A stretch of 64,000 bases of DNA from Fictibacillus nanhaiensis (GCA_016401345.1 JAEACG010000004.1:310001-374000); one strand, 5' to 3'. Shown: positions 17,078 through 27,213, numbered from the stretch's first letter. Numbers and translations: made by a program. Notes: generated by a model from the sequence alone, not told the origin.

Positions 17078-18477
17078 TGAAGAATAGTATCATCTTTAAG
17101 ATAAGTGGAAGTTTTATTTTACTTTTCTTAGTTGTGCTATTCCCTACAGGTATTGTAATCTACCAAGGATTTTCGGGTTTTTATTATAATGAAGTAAGAC
17201 AAAATATAAATAAACTATCTGAGCAGTATGCCCATTCAATCAACAACACAAATGATAAAGAGTTTATTAGTATGTTTGAATCTCTGTCCAGACTAACAAG
17301 GACTGATATATTCATCACAGATTCTAAGGGGAATATAATTGCTAGTACTGGCGTGGAGGGCTTGGAAGAAGGCAAAAAGATTTCAACAAAAAACAACAAT
17401 TTGTTATCTAGAGGGCAGACAATAAATAAAGAATATGAAGAACCTATTTCGAAGGCTCATCATCTAATGGCAGGAAAACCAATAAAGAATAACCACACTT
17501 TTAAAGGCAGTGTTTTTGTACTTTCATCGATTGAAGAGATTCATGAATCGATAAAAAAGGTTCGCCTATTACTTACACTTGTAGGAATCGGTGCTTTCTT
17601 TCTTATGCTTGGCTTCACTTATTTTCTTTCACGAAAACTGGCTGCTCCATTATTACAAATGGAAAAAGCAACGAAAGAAATCGCGAAAGGTAATCTCGGT
17701 GTACCGGTTGAATATTCTTCCAATGATGAAGTGGGTCAACTCGGGAAGGCAATAAATTTATTGAAAGTGGAACTAAAACAGTACCGTGATTCGAGGCAAG
17801 ATTTTTTAGCTTCCATTTCGCATGAATTACGTACACCTATCACCTATATTGAAGGGTATTCAAAGGCACTTAAAAATAAACTTTATAAAGATGATAATGA
17901 AAAAGTTTTATACTTAGATACCATTAATCGGGCTTCTTTGCAATTAAAAGGCTTGATTAACGACCTCTTTGATTTATCAAAAATGGATATCGACCAATTT
18001 CAGCTAACAAAACAACAAATTGATATTATTGAACTTGCCGAATCTATCCTTGTTAAAGTAAAACTGCGGGCAGGAGATAAAGATATAGGAATTGAGTTTA
18101 TTAAAAATACAGAAGAAGCTTATCTTTACGCAGATGCCTTGCGAATCGAGCAAATATTATTAAATCTCTTAGAAAATGCCATTCGTTATACAGATCACGG
18201 AAGTGTTATATTGGAAATAAACAAATCAAAAAAATTTATTGGAATTCGTGTCAAAGATACTGGAAAAGGAATTCCAGAAAAAGAACTTCCTTTTATTTTT
18301 GACCGTTTTTATCGAGTGGAGCGATCAAGATCAAGGCAACACGGTGGCTCTGGATTAGGCTTATCTATCGTAAAAAAGTTAGTTGAACTTCACGATGGAA
18401 CAATAGAAGTTAAAAGTGATCCAGGTAAGGGATCAGAATTTATAGTAAGTATCCCTATTAATCAAAAAGTACACTAA
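17077..18477 (+). CDS. Membrane sensor histidine kinase
   Basis: This 466-residue kinase has helix 1 (about residues 7-28), an extracytoplasmic sensor of about 130 residues, helix 2 (about 165-190), a HAMP linker, the phospho-acceptor motif SISHELRTP and an ATPase domain with NLLENAIRYT, DTGKGIP and GGSGLGLSI. The ATG at 17077 overlaps the regulator stop. The sensor domain has no His- or Met-rich copper motif, so the signal is unknown. Confidence 0.92.
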   Translation: MKNSIIFKISGSFILLFLVVLFPTGIVIYQGFSGFYYNEVRQNINKLSEQYAHSINNTNDKEFISMFESLSRLTRTDIFITDSKGNIIASTGVEGLEEGKKISTKNNNLLSRGQTINKEYEEPISKAHHLMAGKPIKNNHTFKGSVFVLSSIEEIHESIKKVRLLLTLVGIGAFFLMLGFTYFLSRKLAAPLLQMEKATKEIAKGNLGVPVEYSSNDEVGQLGKAINLLKVELKQYRDSRQDFLASISHELRTPITYIEGYSKALKNKLYKDDNEKVLYLDTINRASLQLKGLINDLFDLSKMDIDQFQLTKQQIDIIELAESILVKVKLRAGDKDIGIEFIKNTEEAYLYADALRIEQILLNLLENAIRYTDHGSVILEINKSKKFIGIRVKDTGKGIPEKELPFIFDRFYRVERSRSRQHGGSGLGLSIVKKLVELHDGTIEVKSDPGKGSEFIVSIPINQKVH

Positions 18478-18498
18478 ACACAAAAAAATTAGAATTGG

Positions 18499-18528
18499 AG
18501 AGAGGTATATGTATCCTCTCTTTTTTTT
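18499..18528 (+). terminator. Rho-independent terminator after the sensor kinase
   Basis: AGAGAGG/CCTCTCT stem with a 9-nt loop and eight T residues. Confidence 0.85.
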
Positions 18529-18556
18529 GTAATAAAAATGAAAAATAAAAGGGTGC

Positions 18557-18593
18557 ATTTCTTCACAGTTTCCACACATTTTTCAATTATAGT
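18557..18593 (+). promoter_or_regulatory. Candidate activator-dependent promoter of the M23 gene
   Basis: ATTTCTTCACA, TTT, ACA, ATTT and TATAGT follow each other with the same spacing as the region at 719-755. There is no -35 at 17 nt, so an activator is likely if this is a promoter; the neighbouring response regulator is a candidate. Confidence 0.3.
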
Positions 18594-18659
18594 GAGTGTG
18601 TCCTAGAAACTCGAATAAACAATTATAGTGTCAGATTTTGGTGTCAGGAGGCTCGGAAT

Positions 18660-19859
18660 TTGAAGAAAGAACTAGTTTTAATGACTGCATTCTTTACCTT
18701 GCAGTTAGGTATTGCAAATGAATTAACAACTGTAAACGCAACAACCTTGGATGAGATAAAGGAAAAAAAAGAGGAGAATGATAAAAAACGGCAAGGGAAA
18801 TTAGCAGAAAAGAATGAAATAGTCACTAAAAAAGAAACCATTTCTTCTGAGATTAAACGACTCGATTTATCGATCATGGATAAAACGCGAGAATTAGAAT
18901 CGAAGAAGGAAGAAATCGAAGAGATAACCAAAAATATAGAAACTTTAAAGAAAGAGATTGCTATTATAGAAAAACGAATTGAAAAGAGAGACAAACTTCT
19001 AAAAGAAAGAGTGTCTGCCATGTATGAGGATGGAGGTGCAACCAGCTATTTAGAAGTTGTATTGGGTTCAAAAAGCTTTGGCGATTTCTTAGATCGAGTC
19101 ATAGCTTTAAATACGATTGCTGACCAAGACCGATCTATCATCGAAGAACATAAAGCAGATCTAAATGTATTGGACATTAAAAAGGCTAAAATCGAAAATC
19201 AGCTATTAACACTGGAAGAAACCAAAGTTGAACTTGAAAAGCTAATGAAAGTTCTTGACGATCAGCGGAATAAAAAAAATATAATATTATCAGATTTGAA
19301 GAATAAAGAAGGTGAGATTAACTCCTATATCTTAGATCTTGAGGAGAAAAATAAACTTCTAGACGACCAAGAAAAAGCGAAGAAAGCAGAAATCGCTCGT
19401 GCAAAACGAGAATCTGCAATGAGCCAAAACAACAATTCTCAGCCAAAATCAAATAGTGGGAGCGGTTCATTTTTATTTCCAACTGAAGGTATAATTACTT
19501 CAAAGACTGGTCCTAGATGGGGAAAAGAGCATGCGGGTCTTGATATTGCTAAAGCAGGAACCGTACCAGTTGTTGCTGCAGCTAATGGGACAGTGCTGCG
19601 TTCTTATTATTCATCGAGCTATGGTAATGTAGTATATCTAACACATTATATCAATGGTCAGTTGTATACTACTGTCTATGCTCACATGAAAAGCCGCCTT
19701 GTAGATTCAGGAGAAACGGTAACAAAAGGGCAACAGCTTGGTTATCAAGGCAATACGGGCAGATCAACAGGTCAACATCTCCATTTTGAGCTTCATCAAG
19801 GGGAATGGAATTCAAGTAAATCAAATGCAATTGATGCTTTACCATTACTAAGCAGATAA
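18660..19859 (+). CDS. Secreted coiled-coil M23 murein endopeptidase
   Basis: The 399-residue protein starts with TTG (GGAGG 8 nt upstream) and has a signal peptide ending near VNA. Then come about 220 residues of Lys/Glu-rich coiled coil, a Ser/Asn linker and a C-terminal M23 LytM-type peptidase. Zinc and catalytic residues are visible as HAGLDIAKAG and GQHLHFELH. This is the EnvC/CwlO-like layout, with the coiled coil controlling the wall-cutting domain. A close paralogue with the same start type lies at 36967. The gene follows the two-component pair. Confidence 0.9.
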   Translation: MKKELVLMTAFFTLQLGIANELTTVNATTLDEIKEKKEENDKKRQGKLAEKNEIVTKKETISSEIKRLDLSIMDKTRELESKKEEIEEITKNIETLKKEIAIIEKRIEKRDKLLKERVSAMYEDGGATSYLEVVLGSKSFGDFLDRVIALNTIADQDRSIIEEHKADLNVLDIKKAKIENQLLTLEETKVELEKLMKVLDDQRNKKNIILSDLKNKEGEINSYILDLEEKNKLLDDQEKAKKAEIARAKRESAMSQNNNSQPKSNSGSGSFLFPTEGIITSKTGPRWGKEHAGLDIAKAGTVPVVAAANGTVLRSYYSSSYGNVVYLTHYINGQLYTTVYAHMKSRLVDSGETVTKGQQLGYQGNTGRSTGQHLHFELHQGEWNSSKSNAIDALPLLSR

Positions 19860-19929
19860 CAAAAAGAATAATCCATTTCCATTCCCAATACCTCCCTCTT
19901 TGGTATTGTTTATATAAAATTTGAACCTG

Positions 19930-19970
19930 CAGGTAATAAACACCCGAATCTCAACGGGTGTTTTTACCTG
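19930..19970 (+). terminator. Long terminator hairpin after the M23 gene
   Basis: Inner arms AAACACCCG/CGGGTGTTT extend into outer arms CAGGTAA/TTACCTG. The inner hairpin with its T run is a good terminator. Confidence 0.8.
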
Positions 19971-20000
19971 TTAATATAGGATAAGTATAGGGTGACTTTT

Positions 20001-20708
20001 ATGAATGATATAAATCTGATTTTTTCGTTTACTGCTGGACTCTTATCGTTTCTTTCGCCTTGTTCCTTGCCGCTTTACCCAGCCTTTGTGTCTTATATAA
20101 CTGGTGTATCTTTACAGGACTTGAAAGAATCAAACAGGATATCAAAGCATGCGGTTCTTCATACCTTGTTCTTTCTTGCTGGATTCTCAATTATCTTCCT
20201 TGTATTAGGATTATCCTCTTCGTTATTCAGCCAACTGTTTATGCAATATAAAGATCTTTTTCGTCAAGTTGGAGCCGTGGTCATCGTATTTTTCGGGCTA
20301 CTTGTAACCGGGAACTTAAGTATTAAGTTTTTAATGAAGGATAAAAGAGTTCGTTTTACTAAACGTCCTTCAGGATATTTTGGGTCTGTCCTGATTGGAT
20401 TAGGTTTTGCGGCTGGGTGGACGCCATGTACAGGGCCGATACTCGCTGCTGTCATGGCTCTAGGAATTACGAATCCTGGGTCGGGGTTAATTTACATGTC
20501 TTTTTATATCTTAGGATTTGCTATTCCTTTTTTTGCACTCACTTTCTTTGTTGAAAAAATTCAATGGTTCAAAGTGCACAGCGGTATTTTTATGAATATT
20601 GGCGGTTATCTAATGATTATAATGGGAATCTTTTTGTATTTTGATTGGATGACTAAAATCATTTCGTTTCTTACAAATAATATATTCGGGGGATTTACTG
20701 GCTTTTAA
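20001..20708 (+). CDS. ccdA: CcdA, thiol electron transfer membrane protein
   Basis: The 235-residue protein has six hydrophobic helices and the two active-site cysteines of CcdA, in SPCSLPLYP and TPCTGP. CcdA passes electrons from cytoplasmic thioredoxin to extracytoplasmic thiol proteins such as ResA. It heads a run of ResC, BdbD and BdbC, so reducing and oxidising thiol systems are made together. The ATG at 20001 is used in preference to the GTG at 19992, which lies in the GGGTGA box. Confidence 0.92.
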   Translation: MNDINLIFSFTAGLLSFLSPCSLPLYPAFVSYITGVSLQDLKESNRISKHAVLHTLFFLAGFSIIFLVLGLSSSLFSQLFMQYKDLFRQVGAVVIVFFGLLVTGNLSIKFLMKDKRVRFTKRPSGYFGSVLIGLGFAAGWTPCTGPILAAVMALGITNPGSGLIYMSFYILGFAIPFFALTFFVEKIQWFKVHSGIFMNIGGYLMIIMGIFLYFDWMTKIISFLTNNIFGGFTGF

Positions 20709-20756
20709 AATTGGAATTTTAATTCCTATGAATTTGCAAAGATGGGGGAGAAAATT

Positions 20757-21938
20757 TTGGCAGAAGTAAGCGGTATCTTATTATATTGTGCATTTTTTGT
20801 CTATTTAATTGCAATAATTCCTTTTTCGATGGCTATGCCAAGTGAAAAAAAGAAACAACAATCTAATAAATGGGGGCAAATCGGATATTTTGTTTCTATT
20901 TTAGGATTTTTATTCCAAGCTGGATATTTTGTAACTCGATGGTTTGCGAGTGGTCATGCACCTGTCAGCAACCTTTTTGAATTCATCACTTTCTTTGGTA
21001 TGATGCTCGTTTTTGCATTTTTAATCATCTATCGAATATATAAAACAAATATTTTAGCCATATTCACAATGCCGATTGCACTATTGATCATCGCATATGC
21101 AAGTATGTTTCCTAAAGAAATTTCACCATTAATACCAGCGCTTCAAAGTGACTGGTTAAAAATCCATGTCACTACAGCAGCTCTTGGTGAGGGACTTTTG
21201 TCTATTAGTTTTGTTGCTGGACTTATATATTTAATACGTAATGTGGATCAATCAAAATTCAATAAAATGACATTTTGGTTAGAGTTTATCCTTTATTCAT
21301 TGCTATCTGTTGTTGGATTTATTTTAATCAGTTTTTCGTTTAATCTTATGGATTATAGTACTACATTTATTTGGAATGATAAAAATGAACGTATGATTAC
21401 TGTCACATACGAACTTCCAGCTATTGTAAGTCCAGATGATTCAGAAGTCAACAGTAATAATCCGAGCTCACTTTTTGAAACCCCTTCTTGGATGGATGGG
21501 AAAAACGCAGCAAAAAATTTAAATAGTTTATTGTGGTCGTTTGTTGCCGGCTCTTTATTGTACATTTTGATAACGATGCTCTGCCGTAAACGAATAGCTG
21601 CATATATTCAACCAAAGTTAAAGCATATAGACCCTGAGTTATTGGATGAAATATCGTACAGAGGCGTTGCAATTGGATTTCCTGTCTTTACATTAGGTGC
21701 ACTTGTATTTGCTATGATATGGGCACAAGAAGCATGGAGCAGGTTTTGGGGATGGGACCCTAAGGAAGTATGGGCTTTAATCACATTTTTATTTTATGCA
21801 GCCTATTTACACTTGCGTCTATCAAGAGGCTGGCATGGGGAAAAATCTGCATGGCTAAGTGTTGTTGGCTTTTTAATCATCATGTTCAATTTAATAGCAG
21901 TAAATTTAGTAATCGCAGGATTACATTCATATGCATAA
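20757..21938 (+). CDS. resC: ResC/CcsA-type cytochrome c haem-handling protein
   Basis: This integral membrane protein of 393 residues has the haem-handling motif WGWDPKEVWALI and conserved histidines in HAPVSNLFE and KIHVTTA, as in ResC (CcsA). ResC and ResB together carry haem out and attach it to cytochrome c; no resB is found in the window. The TTG at 20757 has GGGGGAG 6 nt upstream, while the ATG at 20742 has no ribosome binding site, so TTG is favoured. It lies between ccdA and a DsbA-type gene. Confidence 0.87.
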   Translation: MAEVSGILLYCAFFVYLIAIIPFSMAMPSEKKKQQSNKWGQIGYFVSILGFLFQAGYFVTRWFASGHAPVSNLFEFITFFGMMLVFAFLIIYRIYKTNILAIFTMPIALLIIAYASMFPKEISPLIPALQSDWLKIHVTTAALGEGLLSISFVAGLIYLIRNVDQSKFNKMTFWLEFILYSLLSVVGFILISFSFNLMDYSTTFIWNDKNERMITVTYELPAIVSPDDSEVNSNNPSSLFETPSWMDGKNAAKNLNSLLWSFVAGSLLYILITMLCRKRIAAYIQPKLKHIDPELLDEISYRGVAIGFPVFTLGALVFAMIWAQEAWSRFWGWDPKEVWALITFLFYAAYLHLRLSRGWHGEKSAWLSVVGFLIIMFNLIAVNLVIAGLHSYA

Positions 21939-21985
21939 GGAATTTGATACAATAGACATAATTAAAAAATCATAGAGGTGTTTAT

Positions 21986-22672
21986 ATGAAACAAAAAAGT
22001 AACCCCTTTAAGAAGATTGTATTAGGTACGCTTGTTCTATTCGGCATAATATTAGGTCTCTTTCTAATTTCCAATGCTAATCAAGATAGTGATTTGAACA
22101 CACAATCCAGCTACAAATCCTCTCCATCCATTAAAGGACAGCCGACTATAGGTGATGCTAAAGCGGACGTGCAAGTTGTTGAGTTTGGAGATTACAAATG
22201 TCCGGCTTGTAAAGCATGGAGTGCTCAGATCTTCCCTAAATTACAAAAAGATTTTATTGATACTGGTAAAGTTAAATTCTCGTTTATCAATGTATTATTT
22301 CATGGAGAAGAGTCCGAATTAGCTTCCATCGCTGGCGAATCGGTATTTGCACAAGATGAAGAAGCCTTCTGGATTTTTAACAAAAAGATGTTTGAAGAAC
22401 AACCAGCAGAAAACCATGATGGGGCATGGATTACAACAGACAAGATCTTAGAGGTTTTAAGTAAAAACACGCCTGAAATAGATAGAGAGAAAGTTAAACA
22501 AGATATGGAGAGTAAAGCCACTTTAGAAGAAGTAAGTAAAGATATTGAACTGGTAAAAGAATACAAAGTAGAACAAACTCCAAGTATTATGGTTAATGGA
22601 ACAATGCTTACTGATCCTTTTAACTATGAAGAGCTAACCAAATTAATCGAACAAGAATTAGAAGGAAAATAA
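21986..22672 (+). CDS. bdbD: DsbA-type thiol oxidase, BdbD-like
   Basis: The 228-residue protein has one N-terminal membrane anchor (about residues 9-28) and an extracytoplasmic DsbA-type thioredoxin fold with CPAC in the segment GDYKCPACKAW. The cis-proline region QTPSIMVNG follows. It would put disulfides into exported proteins and be re-oxidised by BdbC, whose gene starts 1 nt after its stop codon. This is the classic bdbD-bdbC pair. Confidence 0.9.
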   Translation: MKQKSNPFKKIVLGTLVLFGIILGLFLISNANQDSDLNTQSSYKSSPSIKGQPTIGDAKADVQVVEFGDYKCPACKAWSAQIFPKLQKDFIDTGKVKFSFINVLFHGEESELASIAGESVFAQDEEAFWIFNKKMFEEQPAENHDGAWITTDKILEVLSKNTPEIDREKVKQDMESKATLEEVSKDIELVKEYKVEQTPSIMVNGTMLTDPFNYEELTKLIEQELEGK

Positions 22673-22673
22673 T

Positions 22674-23081
22674 ATGAAGCTACGTGAATCAACGCTGTAT
22701 CTATCATGGGTAATATCCATATTCGCCACGTTTGGAAGTCTCTATTTTAGTGAAGTTAGGGAATTCGTTCCATGCGATTTGTGTTGGTATCAAAGGATCA
22801 TGATGTATCCTTTGACCATTATTTTAGGAATTGCAGCATATCAAAATAATAAATCTATAAAGCACTACGTTCTGCCGTTATCGATTTTAGGGGGATGCAT
22901 TTCTCTTTTCCATTATTTAGAACAGAAAGTGCCGGGTTTTGCTGCGATCAAACCATGCAAAAACGGAGTTCCTTGTAGTACGGAATATATTAATTGGTTC
23001 GGCTTTGTAACTATTCCATTCTTGGCATTAACCGCGTTTAGTTTAATAACTTTGCTTTTACTGTTAACGAAAAATAAATAA
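22674..23081 (+). CDS. bdbC: DsbB-type quinone:disulfide oxidoreductase, BdbC
   Basis: The 135-residue protein has four membrane helices and two cysteine pairs, PCDLCWYQR near residue 35 and CKNGVPC near residue 100, as in DsbB/BdbC. It re-oxidises BdbD and gives electrons to menaquinone. The ribosome binding site AGAAGG lies inside the end of bdbD. Confidence 0.93.
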   Translation: MKLRESTLYLSWVISIFATFGSLYFSEVREFVPCDLCWYQRIMMYPLTIILGIAAYQNNKSIKHYVLPLSILGGCISLFHYLEQKVPGFAAIKPCKNGVPCSTEYINWFGFVTIPFLALTAFSLITLLLLLTKNK

Positions 23082-23095
23082 TGGTGTATTAAAAT

Positions 23096-23128
23096 AAAAC
23101 CTATCCAAAAAAACGGATAGGTTTTTTT
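23096..23128 (+). terminator. Rho-independent terminator after bdbC
   Basis: A perfect AAACCTATCC-type 10-bp stem with an A-rich loop and seven T residues. The 200 bases to qoxA contain no gene. Confidence 0.88.
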
Positions 23129-23332
23129 CTTTTTGAAGGTCAAGTACTTGTTGGGAAATCGGAAGAAAAACCCAAGTTTGTGAACAATGTTTGCACAGAG
23201 TATGTGGTTTTAGTGAATGTGGTGAAATTCCTATGACACATACGTAAATTTTAATACAAAAGGTATTTGTTCTGCTAAATTGATAGTGTTATAAAACATA
23301 TTTCGAATTACAGCAGAAAGAAGGTGGCCTTA

Positions 23333-24199
23333 GTGTATAAGCGGTATAAACCGTTTGTTTTCTTGGGTATGTTATTGACTGTTTTCTTATTGAGTGGATG
23401 CAGTGATTTGCTCGTACTTGATCCTAAAGGACCGGTAGCTCAACAGCAGAAAGACCTGATCATGTATTCAATCATATTTATGATAGGAATTATAATGGTC
23501 GTTTATGTGTTGTTTGGATTTATCGTATATAAGTATCGTGATCATAAGGGTCATAAGGGGTACGATCCTGAAAATAAAGGAAGTCACTTAATTGAAGCCA
23601 TTTGTTTGATTATCCCGTTGATTATCGTTGTTGCGTTATCTATTCCAACGGTAAAAACTATTTATTCTTTAGAGGAAGCTCCAAAGGGAAGTGAGAATAA
23701 AAAGCCGTTGGTTATTCAAGCAACCTCGGTGGATTGGAAGTGGATTTTCACGTATCCAGAGCAAAATATAGAGACAGTAAACTATATCAATATTCCAGAA
23801 GACCGTCCTATACTATTCAAACTTACATCAGCTGATTCAATGAACTCGTTCTGGGTGCCTTCATTAGGTGGACAAAAGTATGCTATGGCTGGTATGCAGA
23901 CTGAGCTCTATCTTCAAGCCGATGATCCAGGGGTTTTTGATGGCCGAAATTCAAACTTTAATGGTGAAGGTTTCACAGACCAAACATTTAAAGTAGCTGC
24001 TTTAACATCAGAGTCTTTTGATAAATGGGCGAAAGAAACCCAGCAAGAAGCACCAAAATTGACTAAGAAGCAGTACGATCAACTTATGCTTCAAGGTCAT
24101 ACGAAAGAAATGACTTTCTCATCTACCCATCTAAAGTGGGTTAAACATGAAAATGATGCAGATTACGCTATTAAAGTGCGTGAACGCTTAAGCAAGTAA
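23333..24199 (+). CDS. qoxA: Quinol oxidase aa3-type subunit II (lipoprotein)
   Basis: The 288-residue protein has a lipobox LLSGC, two membrane helices and the extracytoplasmic cupredoxin-like domain of oxidase subunit II. The CuA ligand cysteines are absent (SLGGQKYAMAGM stands where cytochrome c oxidases have the Cys pair), and DPKGPVAQQQ near the start is typical of QoxA, so the electron donor is menaquinol. GTG 23333 lies 6 nt after GAAGGTGG; the GTG at 23324 overlaps that box. It is the first gene of qoxABCD. Confidence 0.92.
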   Translation: MYKRYKPFVFLGMLLTVFLLSGCSDLLVLDPKGPVAQQQKDLIMYSIIFMIGIIMVVYVLFGFIVYKYRDHKGHKGYDPENKGSHLIEAICLIIPLIIVVALSIPTVKTIYSLEEAPKGSENKKPLVIQATSVDWKWIFTYPEQNIETVNYINIPEDRPILFKLTSADSMNSFWVPSLGGQKYAMAGMQTELYLQADDPGVFDGRNSNFNGEGFTDQTFKVAALTSESFDKWAKETQQEAPKLTKKQYDQLMLQGHTKEMTFSSTHLKWVKHENDADYAIKVRERLSK

Positions 24200-24258
24200 T
24201 ATAGTAAGGCAAAGTCTAATGGGGTGAAACTGCCCCATTAGAAGAGGAGGCACTATCA

Positions 24259-26199
24259 ATGAAATGGGATGAATTTTTTGTAACAGGTGATCCGCTCATT
24301 TATGGGGCGGATGTCTCGATTGCTATCACGATGTTAGGAATTGTTTTTTTTCTGACATACTTTAAAAAATGGAAGTGGTTATGGACCGAATGGCTAACTA
24401 CCGTCGATCATAAAAAGATAGGTATCATGTATATCATCTCTGCTATCCTGATGCTATTCAGAGGGGGAGTTGATGCTCTTTTAATGAGAACGCAACTCGC
24501 AGTCCCTGAAATGGAGTTTCTCGATTCACAGAAATACAACGAGATATTTACAACACATGGCACGATTATGATTATATTTATGGCGATGCCGTTTTTAATT
24601 GGACTAATCAACGTGGTTGTTCCATTACAAATAGGTGCACGGGATGTAGCATATCCTTATCTGAATGCTGTTAGTTTCTGGACATTCTTTATTGGAGCGA
24701 TGCTGTTTAATATCTCGTTTGTTATAGGCGGATCTCCATCTGCTGGGTGGACGAGCTATATGCCGCTTGCGAGTAATGAACTAAGTCCTGGGCCTGGTCA
24801 GAATTATTACCTCTTGGGGTTACAAATTTCTGGAATCGGTACTTTGTTAACAGGTATCAATTTTATGGTCACTATATTTAAGATGCGTGCACCAGGAATG
24901 ACATTGTTCCGTATGCCAATGTTCACTTGGTCAGCACTCGTTACGATGGCTATCATCATTTTTGCTTTTCCGATCTTAACGGTTGCTTTAGCTTTAATGA
25001 CTTTTGACCGCCTATTCGGAAGTCATTTCTTTACACTTCAAGGAGAAGGAATGGATATGCTTTGGGCTAATCTTTTCTGGCTCTGGGGTCATCCTGAGGT
25101 TTATATCGTTATACTACCAGCTTTCGGTATATTTTCAGAAATAATAGCTACGTTCTCTAAAAAAACACTCTTTGGCTATAAAGCAATGGTCTGGTCGATG
25201 GTTCTAATCGCGGCATATAGCTTCTTAGTTTGGGTCCATCACTTCTTTACGATGGGTTCTGGTGCGTTGGTTAATTCTTTCTTTTCAGTTACCACGATGC
25301 TTATTGGGGTACCGACTGGTGTGAAGATATTCAACTGGCTCTTTACGATGCGTAAAGGTCAGATAGAATTTTCAACGCCAATGCTCTGGTCACTCGGGTT
25401 CATCGTTAATTTTGTAATCGGTGGGGTAACTGGGGTCATGCTCGCCATGGCAGCAGCAAACTACCAATACCATAATACGTATTTCTTAGTCGCTCACTTC
25501 CATTATGTACTAATAGCAGGTACGGTCTTCGCTTGTTTTGCAGGACTTGTATATTGGTATCCAAAAATGTTCGGTCATAAACTAAACGAACGTATCGGTA
25601 AATGGGTATTTTGGTTATTTACCATAGGATTCAATATTTGTTTCTTCCCGCAATACTTCCTTGGATTAGACGGAATGCCTAGACGTATATATACGTACAG
25701 CGAAGAATCAGGTTGGGGGCCACTAAACATGATTTCAACAGTAGGCGGGTTCATGATGGGGATTGCGTTCTTAGTTCTTGTTTATAACATTTACTATAGT
25801 TTCCGCTATGAACCACGTGAAAAAACAGGAGATGCATGGAACGGGCGTACATTGGAGTGGTCGACACCTTCAGCGATGCCGCCATTCTATAATTTCGCTA
25901 AAATTCCAGTGGTCAAAGGATTAGATCATTTCTGGAATGAAAAACAGAACAAAGAGATCAAACCATTGACGACACAAGATCTTCAAAAGATCCATATGCC
26001 TAATAATTCCGGTGTACCATTCGTTATGGCCAGCTTCTTCTTTGTCTCAGGTTTTGGACTTGTCTTTGAATGGTATTGGATGGCGATCATAGGGTTGATC
26101 GGTGTATTGGCAACGCTAGTTATTCGTTCTTTCGATTACAATAATGGTTACTATGTTTCGGTTGAAGAAATAAAAGAAACCGAAAACATAACTAAATAA
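24259..26199 (+). CDS. qoxB: Quinol oxidase subunit I, haem-copper catalytic subunit
   Basis: The 646-residue protein is a haem-copper oxidase subunit I with about 14 helices. The CuB and cross-linked Tyr segment [17 protein letters not shown], the pair WVHHFFTMG and the haem-ligand segment VAHFHYVLI are all present. It reduces oxygen to water and pumps protons. It follows qoxA with a GAGGAGG box before the ATG. Confidence 0.95.
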   Translation: MKWDEFFVTGDPLIYGADVSIAITMLGIVFFLTYFKKWKWLWTEWLTTVDHKKIGIMYIISAILMLFRGGVDALLMRTQLAVPEMEFLDSQKYNEIFTTHGTIMIIFMAMPFLIGLINVVVPLQIGARDVAYPYLNAVSFWTFFIGAMLFNISFVIGGSPSAGWTSYMPLASNELSPGPGQNYYLLGLQISGIGTLLTGINFMVTIFKMRAPGMTLFRMPMFTWSALVTMAIIIFAFPILTVALALMTFDRLFGSHFFTLQGEGMDMLWANLFWLWGHPEVYIVILPAFGIFSEIIATFSKKTLFGYKAMVWSMVLIAAYSFLVWVHHFFTMGSGALVNSFFSVTTMLIGVPTGVKIFNWLFTMRKGQIEFSTPMLWSLGFIVNFVIGGVTGVMLAMAAANYQYHNTYFLVAHFHYVLIAGTVFACFAGLVYWYPKMFGHKLNERIGKWVFWLFTIGFNICFFPQYFLGLDGMPRRIYTYSEESGWGPLNMISTVGGFMMGIAFLVLVYNIYYSFRYEPREKTGDAWNGRTLEWSTPSAMPPFYNFAKIPVVKGLDHFWNEKQNKEIKPLTTQDLQKIHMPNNSGVPFVMASFFFVSGFGLVFEWYWMAIIGLIGVLATLVIRSFDYNNGYYVSVEEIKETENITK

Positions 26200-26213
26200 A
26201 GGGAGGCGTGGAC

Positions 26214-26834
26214 ATGGCACAATCAAAAGTAAGAGACCTCAACACGCCGATGGAATATCAATCAGAGACTGGAAGATTGAATATTTTAGGGTTTTGGTTG
26301 TTCCTTGGGGCCGAAATAGCCTTGTTCTCAACACTGTTTGCGACATATATGGTTTTGATGGACAGGACAGCAGATGGTCCTGCATTAGGAGAATTGTTTG
26401 AAGTAAAAGGATTGTTGATACAGACTTTCTTGTTATTAACCAGTAGTTTCACATGTGGACTAGCAATCCATGAAATGCGTCGCTACAATGTAAAAGGCTT
26501 ATTCTTTTGGATGATTACAACCATCTTGCTTGGTCTTGGATTCCTTGGTTTCGAGATTTATGAATTCTTTGTCTACATTCATGAAGGAGCGAATATAGGC
26601 ACAAGTGCAGCATGGTCAGCATTCTTCGTATTGGTCGGTACACACGGACTGCATGTAACCCTTGGTATTGGCTGGATTATATTGATTCTGATACAGGTTG
26701 CAAAAAGGGGCTTAACACCTCAAACAACCGCTAAAGTATTTATTTCAAGTCTATATTGGCACTTTCTTGATGTTGTTTGGATCTTTCTCTTCACAGCCGT
26801 TTATCTCATGGGGATGGTGATGCAACATGGCTAA
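26214..26834 (+). CDS. qoxC: Quinol oxidase subunit III
   Basis: The 206-residue protein has five hydrophobic helices and the LNILGFWLFLGAEIALFSTLFATY and THGLHVTLGIGWI segments of subunit III. ATG 26214 is 7 nt after GGGAGG; the GTG at 26208 is too close to the box. Its stop overlaps the start of qoxD by 8 nt. Confidence 0.93.
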   Translation: MAQSKVRDLNTPMEYQSETGRLNILGFWLFLGAEIALFSTLFATYMVLMDRTADGPALGELFEVKGLLIQTFLLLTSSFTCGLAIHEMRRYNVKGLFFWMITTILLGLGFLGFEIYEFFVYIHEGANIGTSAAWSAFFVLVGTHGLHVTLGIGWIILILIQVAKRGLTPQTTAKVFISSLYWHFLDVVWIFLFTAVYLMGMVMQHG

Positions 26835-27213
26835 TCATGCAGCTGCTCAACATAAAGGTATTCCTTGGAAGCATGTGGTTGGTTTTGTATTGTCTATTGT
26901 GTTAACACTGTTTGCTATATGGTTCGCCCTAGAAACCGATTTATCAACGAATATAAAATTGCTTGTTATTTTTGGGCTTGCAATTATACAAGCAGCATTA
27001 CAACTCTTAATGTTCATGCACTTAACGGAGAATTCTAGAACACAAGGTTTTTCGGGACGAATTCAAATCGGGAATATATTATTTGGATTTTTTGTTGCGA
27101 TTGTTATTGTAGTAGGATCGGTATGGGTTCTATCCTCTGGTCATGCAGAAAAGAAACCGACTAATGGAGAACACGAGATGAAAATGGATTCTGGATCAAT
27201 GAACCATGATTAA
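26827..27213 (+). CDS. qoxD: Quinol oxidase subunit IV
   Basis: The 128-residue protein has three membrane helices and the IQAALQLLMFMHL segment of the COX4/QoxD family. Its C-terminal tail is rich in His, Met and Asp (HEMKMDSGSMNHD), longer than needed for the family and like the Met/His copper-binding tails elsewhere in the window. It overlaps qoxC. Confidence 0.92.
   Translation: MANHAAAQHKGIPWKHVVGFVLSIVLTLFAIWFALETDLSTNIKLLVIFGLAIIQAALQLLMFMHLTENSRTQGFSGRIQIGNILFGFFVAIVIVVGSVWVLSSGHAEKKPTNGEHEMKMDSGSMNHD

Noticed and set aside
23168-23205. Rex- or FNR-like palindrome (TGTGAAC...TTTGCACA) upstream of qoxA
   Set aside because: The arms are imperfect and the spacing is longer than the Rex or FNR consensus, so it is not listed as a site.
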